Below, piece after piece: positions 8,802-16,100 of a DNA stretch of 64,000 nucleotides (within the stretch, counting starts at the first letter, position 1; every line of letters starts with the position of its first letter). This DNA comes from Fimenecus sp052273625 (GTDB taxonomy: Bacteria > Bacillota > Clostridia > Oscillospirales > Acutalibacteraceae). Position numbers and translations under genes: made by a program. Below the pieces are notes generated by a model, which was not told the DNA's origin, did not search any database, and saw only the letters and a list, made by a program, of their open reading frames with translations. The stretch lies in assembly GCA_052273625.1 (NCBI GenBank), contig DAVZHW010000005.1:26560-90559 (forward strand), given 5' to 3'.

Positions 8802-9545
8802 TTATCTCTTTATTATTCCTATTATAACTAAATGCAACGGATAATAGATATAGAAAAACCATTTCATAAACTTGTTGATTTTAGGGTTGCTTCCCCTTTT
8901 GCCGTTATACATTGAAAGCACGGGGATTGAAAGCGCAACGCCGAGCTGTAAAATGCCGTAAACCGCATCTATTGCGAAGAAATACACCACGACATAAAGG
9001 CACACATAGAACATCATCCATGTCATTTGCTTTTTGAAATTTCCTCTGTTCGTGCCGATTGCCATAATGCAAAGTGCGGCAATACAACTCCAATCACTCG
9101 GCAAGGTCACAACGCAGATTAAAATAATCGCAAGAACTTTTACGGGCATTTTTATTCTCTTTGAATCCGCCGCACGAAGCATTACAAGCCCCCACGCAAG
9201 CGACCACATAACGCTTGTTTGATTTAGGAAACCGCCATAGTAAAACGGAATGAACGATTTTGCGTCAACAAAGCTCTCCGAAAAGAAAATATAAGCAAAA
9301 TGTGAGATAATCGAGAACGCAAAAAGCCTTGCTGTGTATTTGTTTATGTTTTTGGTGTAATGATAACCCTCTGCGATAAAATAGCACATTATCGGGCAGG
9401 TAAGTCTGCCGATTATATGCATTACAAGCGGTAAAATTCCCGTCGGATAGCCCGAAAAAGCCGCCCAAGCTATATGGTCAACCGTCATTGCGAGTATCGC
9501 TATCAATTTGAGCTGATTTGAATTGAGAATTTTAGCTTTTTCCAT
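8802..9545 (-). CDS. TraX-family membrane protein
   Basis: 247 residues, polytopic inner-membrane protein with about seven hydrophobic segments. The start NSNQLKLIAILAMTVDHIAW and the conserved MHIIGRLTCPIMCYFIAEGY stretch (roughly residues 41-60) identify the TraX family. The founding member acetylates F-pilin, but chromosomal homologues in clostridia stand alone and are thought to acylate other substrates. No pilin or conjugation gene is nearby. It has its own promoter at 9575-9603. The function in this organism is unknown; an envelope acyltransferase is a reasonable guess. Confidence 0.8.
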   Translation of the reverse strand: MEKAKILNSNQLKLIAILAMTVDHIAWAAFSGYPTGILPLVMHIIGRLTCPIMCYFIAEGYHYTKNINKYTARLFAFSIISHFAYIFFSESFVDAKSFIPFYYGGFLNQTSVMWSLAWGLVMLRAADSKRIKMPVKVLAIILICVVTLPSDWSCIAALCIMAIGTNRGNFKKQMTWMMFYVCLYVVVYFFAIDAVYGILQLGVALSIPVLSMYNGKRGSNPKINKFMKWFFYIYYPLHLVIIGIIKR

Positions 9546-9574
9546 ATCAAAACTCCTAAATTATTTCTATAACC

Positions 9575-9603
9575 ATTCTATCACACAAATTATTTTCAAG
9601 CAA
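9575..9603 (-). promoter_or_regulatory. Promoter of the TraX-like gene
   Basis: Leftward TTGCTT, 17-base spacer, TAGAAT, about 30 bases upstream of the start codon and just after the terminator of the surface operon. Confidence 0.55.
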
Positions 9604-9616
9604 TAAGTTAAATAGT

Positions 9617-9643
9617 AAACCCCTGACACGAGGTCAGGGGTTT
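9617..9643 (-). terminator. Terminator of the surface-protein operon
   Basis: An 11-bp perfect stem, AAACCCCTGAC / GTCAGGGGTTT, with a 5-base loop, just past the last gene of the leftward operon (stop at 9660). It separates that operon from the TraX promoter. Confidence 0.85.
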
Positions 9644-9659
9644 TAATATGCTTTAGTTT

Positions 9660-10610
9660 TTAGTTAACTTTTGCACCTTCATCTTCTTCGTCCTTGCGCT
9701 TTTTACGCCAAAGGATAAAGAACAAAATGAACAAGCCGTCAAGTGCAAGAACAAAGGTTGCAATAAGGTTCTCCTTTATAAGAGCACCTGTTTTTGAGAT
9801 GATCGGATGGTCCTTGATAATATCGCCCTTATCCTTATCGGGTTCGGGAGTCGGTGTGGGAGTAGGTTCTTCCTGTTCCGGTCCCGACGGGATAATATCA
9901 ATGCTTCCGTCTGCATTTACAACAAAATTGAGCCAAACCTCAGAAGTGTCCTTCGGTACGGTAACAATTCTTGTTCCGTCGTCAAGCACAACAACCGAAA
10001 CCTCGGTAGCTGTATCGCTTACGCTGATAACAAACTCTTGTTTACCTGCAAGGTTTTCATCTTTGTCATAAATTGAAACGGTATGTCTGCCGTCCTTTAT
10101 TTCATCAAGCTTGTATGCACCTTTTTTGTCGGCAGTTGTGTCAAATTCACCGAAGTCAAATTCGAGCTTTGCCGAGGGCATTACATCCTCGCCTTTATAG
10201 ACCTTACCTTTAAGGCTCATTCTTACGCATGGGTCATCGGTAACAGACGGGTCGTTACAATCAATGAAAACAAAGTTAATGTCAACGTCCGTTACAACAT
10301 TTTCAAGCTTGAGCTGTCCGTTCACAACCTGTGCGGTTACATCCTCGCCGTTTACAAAAACTGACTTAAGGTGTGAATCGGGTTTAGCAATAATATCAAG
10401 CGTTACTCCGTCAAAACGGTTGACGATTATCTTGTCTCCGCTGGTCATTCTCCGTCCCGAGTGGAGAACATAGCCTCCCTCGTTAAAGGTTACGGTAATT
10501 TCATGCGAATCCGGTACTACTGTGCTAAGGTTCATGTTTTCGGCAAATACTGCAAGCTGCATGGTCAAAACTAAAATAAGACACATTATCACGCTGCAAG
10601 CCTTTTTCAT
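9660..10610 (-). CDS. Secreted, membrane-anchored surface protein with carboxypeptidase-regulatory-like domain
   Basis: 316 residues, not recognised as a known enzyme. It has an N-terminal signal peptide (ending near QLAVFA), a beta-rich extracellular part in which the stretch around residues 132-205 (LKGKVYKGEDVMPSAKLEF then KGAYKLDEIKDGRHTVSIYD) resembles a carboxypeptidase-regulatory-like repeat, and a Pro/Thr/Glu linker (EEPTPTPTPEPDKDKG). A C-terminal hydrophobic segment (about 281-302) is followed by a basic tail, WRKKRKDEEDEG. There is no LPXTG motif, so anchoring is by the helix. It is the last gene of the surface operon, 31 bases after the nearest small paralogue, and may hold the other products at the cell surface (inference). 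Confidence 0.7.
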   Translation of the reverse strand: MKKACSVIMCLILVLTMQLAVFAENMNLSTVVPDSHEITVTFNEGGYVLHSGRRMTSGDKIIVNRFDGVTLDIIAKPDSHLKSVFVNGEDVTAQVVNGQLKLENVVTDVDINFVFIDCNDPSVTDDPCVRMSLKGKVYKGEDVMPSAKLEFDFGEFDTTADKKGAYKLDEIKDGRHTVSIYDKDENLAGKQEFVISVSDTATEVSVVVLDDGTRIVTVPKDTSEVWLNFVVNADGSIDIIPSGPEQEEPTPTPTPEPDKDKGDIIKDHPIISKTGALIKENLIATFVLALDGLFILFFILWRKKRKDEEDEGAKVN

Positions 10611-10641
10611 GAAACCACCTCCTTATAATACCAAATTGCAA

Positions 10642-11124
10642 TTAAGCTGCTGTGTATGTTACCGTATAAGTCATTGTGCCGACATATTCTGCAATCGGTA
10701 CTCCGGAGAAGTCTGCGATTGTAACGGTAGTAGCTGAATCAACAGCGTTGTTTACTTCGTTATAAACAGCCTCTTCGCCGTTAGCAACTGTAAATGTAAG
10801 AGTAGAAGCAGTGCCTGCATTTGTCATCTTACCGCCATCGTTAGCTTCAGCCTTAACTGCAAGTGTGTCGCCGAGCTTAAGCTGTGATGTAACTGTGTAT
10901 TTAGCGTCCTGTGCTGTTGTGTCGCCCCAAGCAACATCAACAGAAGCGGGAATTGTTACTGTGTATGTGTATGCGTCAGTACCGTCAGTCTTTGTAAGTG
11001 TTGTCTTAACATCTGCGTTAGCGTTCTGCGGAACTGAATCCTTGTTGATTTCGGTTGCAAATACAGGTACGCAAATGCTTGCGAGCATCATAACTGCAAG
11101 AATTATAGAAATTACTTTTTTCAT
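10642..11124 (-). CDS. Small secreted beta-sandwich protein, tandem paralogue 1
   Basis: 160 residues with a signal peptide (MKKVISIILAVMMLASICVP, cut near VFA). The mature part has the module shared by all five neighbours and by the C-terminus of the giant protein at 13145-18466: a strand ending in VTIPASVDVAWGD, then YTVTSQLKLGD, and a C-terminal GTMTYTVTYTAA. The C-terminal pattern recalls spore-coat-U and other secreted beta-sandwich proteins, but no named family can be assigned. The ATG has an AAGGAG site. It is the fifth of five tandem copies, with 19 bases to the copy upstream. Confidence 0.72.
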   Translation of the reverse strand: MKKVISIILAVMMLASICVPVFATEINKDSVPQNANADVKTTLTKTDGTDAYTYTVTIPASVDVAWGDTTAQDAKYTVTSQLKLGDTLAVKAEANDGGKMTNAGTASTLTFTVANGEEAVYNEVNNAVDSATTVTIADFSGVPIAEYVGTMTYTVTYTAA

Positions 11125-11143
11125 TGTAAACTCTCCTTATAAA

Positions 11144-11641
11144 TTAAGCTGCAACAACCTGTGCTGTGAAGGTAAGCGTATCGGTGTACTCGTCGATAGC
11201 TGCGTTAGCCCATGCTGTGCCTGCAACATTAACGGTTACAGTCTTAACGAATGTGCCTGCCGCAACAACGGAAGCTGTTGTCTTAACAGCTGTAATGTCG
11301 CCTGTGATTGAGTAAGCGAGTGTTGCGCCGCTTGCCGATGTCATATTAGCGTTATTCTGTGCTACATCAACCTGAATAACCTTACCTGTTTTAAGCTGGC
11401 TTTCAACAGAATAATTGAAATTCTTTGAGCTGTCTGTGTTTGCTGTGTTCCACGGAATAGGCATCTCTGCAGGAATTGATACTACAAAAGTACCGTTGTC
11501 CGTAACAGCTGAAATATCGGTTTTAACCTGTGCTGTGCCCTTGCCGTCGGGTGTTGTCTTATCGATTGTTGCCGCAAAGCAAGGTACACAAATAGCAGCT
11601 ATCATAAGAACTGCTACTGCAATTGAAAGAATCTTTTTCAT
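11144..11641 (-). CDS. Small secreted beta-sandwich protein, tandem paralogue 2
   Basis: 165 residues from the ATG at 11641, which has a GAGAGG site 8 bases upstream; a GTG three codons earlier overlaps that site and is unlikely. The signal peptide ends near PCFA. Module landmarks are VVSIPAEMPIPW, YSVESQLKTGK, LAYSITGD, and the C-terminal DEYTDTLTFTAQVVAA. Paralogous to the genes on either side, with clear divergence (perhaps a third identical), so the array is not a recent duplication. Function unknown; a secreted or cell-surface structural protein is likely. Confidence 0.72.
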   Translation of the reverse strand: MKKILSIAVAVLMIAAICVPCFAATIDKTTPDGKGTAQVKTDISAVTDNGTFVVSIPAEMPIPWNTANTDSSKNFNYSVESQLKTGKVIQVDVAQNNANMTSASGATLAYSITGDITAVKTTASVVAAGTFVKTVTVNVAGTAWANAAIDEYTDTLTFTAQVVAA

Positions 11642-11662
11642 TTTAAGCACCTCTCATTAAAT

Positions 11663-12142
11663 TTAAGCTATTGCAACCGTGAATGTAAGTGTGTCCTGAT
11701 ATTCGCCTACTACTGCTGATTTCCAAGCTGTATCAGCAACATTTACGTTGATTGTCTGGTCAGCTGCCGGATAAACAACGGGGCCTGCTGCTGTGAAAGC
11801 TGTTGTACCGCCCAATGTGTAAGCGAGTGTCATTGAATCAGCGCCTACTGCGTAGGTCATAACGTCGTGTCCTGAAACATTAACTGTGAGCTTCTTGCCG
11901 TAACCAAGATGTGACTCAACGCTGTAAGTCAAATCCTGAGAAGCCTTGCCCCACGGAATTTCAGTTGTTGCGGGGATTGAAACGATGAACTTTTCAGCAT
12001 TTTCGCCTGCTTCGTCAACAGTCTTTGTCTTAACGATTGCGTCGCCTGTGCCGCCGTTAGTTGTGATGTCAGCTGCGAACGAGGGAACGCAAATGCTTGC
12101 GAGCATAAGAGCTGCGATAATGATAGAAACAATCTTTTTCAT
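11663..12142 (-). CDS. Small secreted beta-sandwich protein, tandem paralogue 3
   Basis: 159 residues, signal peptide ending near PSFA. Module landmarks: FIVSIPATTEIPWG, LTYSVESHLGYGKKL, MTLAYTLGG, and the C-terminal VGEYQDTLTFTVAIA. It is the clearest example of the shared core, with PWG, a Ser-His or Ser-Gln before the Leu, and a final GEYxDTLTFTV strand. The ATG has a GGGAG site. Its neighbours lie 21 and 23 bases away on the same strand. Function unknown. Confidence 0.72.
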   Translation of the reverse strand: MKKIVSIIIAALMLASICVPSFAADITTNGGTGDAIVKTKTVDEAGENAEKFIVSIPATTEIPWGKASQDLTYSVESHLGYGKKLTVNVSGHDVMTYAVGADSMTLAYTLGGTTAFTAAGPVVYPAADQTINVNVADTAWKSAVVGEYQDTLTFTVAIA

Positions 12143-12165
12143 TTCGGTTTATCTCCCTCCGCCTG

Positions 12166-12657
12166 TTATATAGCCTCAACTGAAACGGTGTATGTGAGTG
12201 TATCGGAATACTCCTCAACTACTGCCTTTTTCCAGTTTACGCTGTCGATTTTAACCTTGAGATCCTGCTTAACGCCTGAATCTGTTGCTTCGTCATAAAC
12301 AACGGGTGAGGTTGCAAGGAAGGCATCAGCACCTTCAAGAACATAAGCAAGTGAATATGCGCCGTCTGTTGTTTTCATTGCGCCTGTGCCTGCTACAACA
12401 ACCTTAACAGCCTTGTTTCTTGCAAGGTGTGATTCAACTGTGTAGCTGACATCTGTTGCCTCTGTGCCCCACGGAATTACTGTATCTGCAGGAATTTCAA
12501 TTGAATAGTTTTCTCCGCTTGTGCCGTCCTCTTTAGTTGTTGAGGTCTTAACGATAACATCTGTTGCACCTGCGGTTGTTACTGTTGCAGCAAAGCTCGG
12601 AACTGCTACGAGAGCGAGCATCATTACTGCGAGAACTACTGATAATACTTTTTTCAC
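12166..12657 (-). CDS. Small secreted beta-sandwich protein, tandem paralogue 4 (GTG start)
   Basis: 163 residues from a GTG at 12657, chosen because AAAGGAG precedes it and the resulting N-terminus (VKKVLSVVLAVMML) is the same signal peptide as in the other copies; the longer open frame has no support. An ATG two bases upstream meets a stop at once. Module landmarks: YSIEIPADTVIPWG, YTVESHLARNK, LAYVLEGADAF, and EEYSDTLTYTVSVEAI at the end. The mature start is near residue 22. Function unknown. Confidence 0.72.
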   Translation of the reverse strand: MKKVLSVVLAVMMLALVAVPSFAATVTTAGATDVIVKTSTTKEDGTSGENYSIEIPADTVIPWGTEATDVSYTVESHLARNKAVKVVVAGTGAMKTTDGAYSLAYVLEGADAFLATSPVVYDEATDSGVKQDLKVKIDSVNWKKAVVEEYSDTLTYTVSVEAI

Positions 12658-12676
12658 ATCGATTTCTCCTTTCAAA

Positions 12677-13123
12677 TTAAGCATTTGTATATTCAGCTGT
12701 AAAAGTAAGAACATCTGTATGCTCGCCTGATGCAGCCTGTTGCCATTGTGCGTCCGCTATTGAAACTGAAAGCGGAAAGCTCTTATCGTAGTCGCCTGCG
12801 AAGAATGCGATTGCGTCTGCGCCTGTAAGCGTATAAGCAATTTTGCTTGAAGCGGAAGTTGTGCTTACAAGGCTGTAATCGTTAGCCGAAGCTACCGAAA
12901 CCTTAACCGTCTTGCCGGGCGACAAGCGCATAACCGTTGCCGTAACCGAACCGAGAGCGTACGATGACGACTCCCATGGAATGTCTGTGTCTGCCGGGAA
13001 TGTAAGCTGATATTCATCAGTTACGCCGCTGCCGGTTGAAATGGTCATTGAATCAGCAAAAGCAGGCAAAACGCACACGCTAACCAAAATCAATGCAAAG
13101 ACAACCGCTAAAAATTTCTTCAT
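12677..13123 (-). CDS. Small secreted beta-sandwich protein, tandem paralogue 5
   Basis: 148 residues, the shortest and most divergent copy. Signal peptide MKKFLAVVFALILVSVCVLP, cut near AFA. Landmarks: YQLTFPADTDIPWES, RLSPGKTVKVSV, IAYTLTGADAI, GEHTDVLTFTAEYTNA. It begins 22 bases after the stop of the giant secreted protein, whose own last 130 residues are homologous to it. Function unknown. Confidence 0.72.
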   Translation of the reverse strand: MKKFLAVVFALILVSVCVLPAFADSMTISTGSGVTDEYQLTFPADTDIPWESSSYALGSVTATVMRLSPGKTVKVSVASANDYSLVSTTSASSKIAYTLTGADAIAFFAGDYDKSFPLSVSIADAQWQQAASGEHTDVLTFTAEYTNA

Positions 13124-13144
13124 CTTTGTTTACTCCCTTCTTTA

Positions 13145-16100
13145 TTACGGTGTTGCATCTGTGTAAGTGACCGTATAAGTTAATGTTGTTTTATATTCGC
13201 CGACCGGAACAGCATCCCAACCGCTTACTGCAAGATACGGTGTGGTGTTGAGTCCTACGTCGGTATTTATACCTGTAAAGTCGCTCGGGTCAAAGCCCTT
13301 GTAGTTGTAAGTAAGGTTGAACGACGGATTTGAGGAGGTCAGCTGACCTGCGCCTGTGTAAGCTCCTGCCGAATCAGGTGTACCGTTACAGGTTACCGCA
13401 ACATTCAATTTTGCACCTGCTTTAAGCGAGGTCGAAACCCTACAATCTACGCTTTGGTCTGTTGAATCGTCCCACGCTACGTTAAATTCCGCAGGAATTG
13501 TAACCGTATATGCGTCGTTGGGTGTGTAAATAACCTCAAGCGTCTTTTTAAGCTCCTTGCCCGTGCTGTCCTTGAGCACAGCTCCCGCATCATCCGTGTA
13601 GGTGAATACGAGTTTATCGGAAACTGCGTTTGCAACCGCAAGCTCGGCAGGTACGGAAACCTCAACATTTACAGTTAAGGGGGCGCCCGGGGTAAGAGTA
13701 TTATCGGCAACATCGCTCAATTTAACTCCTGCCGTCAAATCAGCCGCACTGTATGTCTTTGTGATGCCGTTTACGGTAACCTTAACGTCATACGCCGCAT
13801 TCTCGCCGAGAGCGTTCTGCAACTTTCCGTTTGTGGAAGTCAACTTGATTTGTGTATTAACAGGTGTTGCCGAGGGAAGCTGTTCTGAGTAGGTTACCGA
13901 ATACGTATCCGTCTCACTCAGCTTATCCTTTGAAAGATATACCGTTTTATCTGTTGTATCGGCGCTATATCTCGGGAACAATCTCAAAATATCCTCGATA
14001 CCGTAAGCAGCTTCGGGATTTGCGGTAGAGCCTACCGTCTCGCCGTCATAGAGCTGCTTGATTTTAGCGTAAGCGCTTATAAAGCTGTTATACTCGTCAA
14101 CGGTGTCCTTGATTTTCTCAAGCTCGGATGCTGTGAACAGCTCTTGAGCATCAAGCTTGCCCTTTGTCTGATTGAACAACGCCGTGTATTCCTTTGAAAG
14201 CTTAACTGCGCCTCCGTCAATCGCTCCTGTCGCACCGATAACATCCGTATATGTCTGACCGTTTCTCAAAACCTTAGAAACTGCCTTTGCAGCGTTTGTG
14301 AACCTTGTATACATTTCAGGCATTGCGGTTGAGTCCTGCATAAGAAGCTTTGCATAATACGGAAGTGCCTGATAGCTGTTCTTTGCGTTTTCAAGCTTTG
14401 TAACACCGTCGCCGTCAAGTGTCAGCAAACTGATTGCCGTTCCGTTGACGTCGTATTTGGTGTACATTCCCTGAACCTCTGTCTGGAACGCCTTAATCTC
14501 TGCGAGATATTCCTCAAGGAGCTTACAGCGTTTAGCCGCAAGGTACGCATTTTGAAGCTTTTCGGCAGGCGTCAAAGTATCTGTCGCCGAAGTCTTAACA
14601 TCAAGTAATGCCTTTTTCTCATTACTGAAGCGTTTGTACGACTCCTCGTAAATCGAGATTATCTCATCAACCTGTGCCTGCGTTATACCGTAAGCCGCAT
14701 AGTTGACTGCAACGCTTCCGTCCGCAGCCGTTACGAAGCCCGGATATGGCAAGCCGTTCTGTCCGCCGGGGTACTGAACATCAGGTCCTGTGACCGTATC
14801 GTTCTTTGCCGTACCCTTAACCTCTGCGGGCAAGCCGTTAATCGCCGAAAGCGTTTCGTCAATTCCCGTAGAGCCTTTATCAAGTATGGGTTGCGGTTTA
14901 AGAGTTGTGTCTGCTACCCATGTCTCATATTTTGTCAAAAGAGCGTCTGCTTTCTTAACAGACTCAAGAGTTTTCTGATAATCACTGAGTGAGTTATAGA
15001 GTGCTCTTGCGTTTACAACCTCTGTTGCAAAGCCTGTGCCGTAAACGTCGATTTTTGAAACGTTTGTTTCGAATACCTCTGACGGTAAAGCCTTAACCTG
15101 AAGCAGCTCGTCGAAGTTCTTATCGTTGATGCCTCTTGCCGCAGCCTTATCCGAATAGAAATTCTTGTCGTAAGAGAAGCCGACGTTATCAACCGTAAAC
15201 GACTTTCCTTCCAAATCCCTTGCGTCCTCCGCCGATACGGGAGCAACGCCGATACTTACACGGAAAATGGAGTTGAGTGCCTCTGCCGACTCATCAAGCT
15301 TTGCATTTGAAGTAATCAAGCCGCCGAGACCACGCTTGAAGTGGAAAAGCGGAATCATTATATAGCCCTTATAGTTGTGAAGTGACAAGTCCTTTACTCC
15401 GTCGCCGTCGGTGTCAGCACCGTAGTCTGAAGTATAGTTATACATTCTCGGCGAAGTTTCGTTCGTCGCCTTGACCCATTCACCCGTTGTCGGGCTTAAA
15501 AGATAGAGATAGCTGTCCCTGTTGCTGCTGCCGAGGTCAACGCCAAAGTTGTTCGGCGAACCGTCATAGCCTGCGCCTATTGTAACTGTAAAGCTGTAAT
15601 TATTAAGCTGTGAGAAGTCCGCATAGAATACAAGTGAAAGCGGAATAGCGCCCGGGGTGTCGGTAAAGGGCTTTGAAAGGTCCCCGAGCTTAACATCGGA
15701 GGTTCCCATGTTGTTCTTAACCAAATCAACATATTTTGAGAAATCCTGACAGTCCTTCGTGAAGCTCATATTGTTGAAATAACCGCTGTTTGCGTCATAA
15801 AGGTTATTCTTAATTGTAAGAGTTGCGCCCTTTGTTCCCTGCGCACCACCGGTTGAGGAAATGTAAGCCTCACCGCCGTACTGCTTGATTTCATTCATTG
15901 AAATAGCATTCTTGAGCTGGTCTGTCTCATTGTCGCCCCAATAGGTGGACTCCTGACCGTGGCTTGAGTGTCCGCTGATTGACATAAACGAACCCGTCCA
16001 GGTTATGAAGCCCTTTTTGTAGTTATAGTCCTCATTCAAGGTACCTGCGTTACTTGCATTTTCAAATCTCCAAGCATTTGTGCCCGGCGTAAGATTTTCA

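Noticed and set aside
9660..10610. Sortase-anchored protein
   Set aside because: There is a C-terminal helix and basic tail but no LPXTG-like motif, and no sortase gene was seen.
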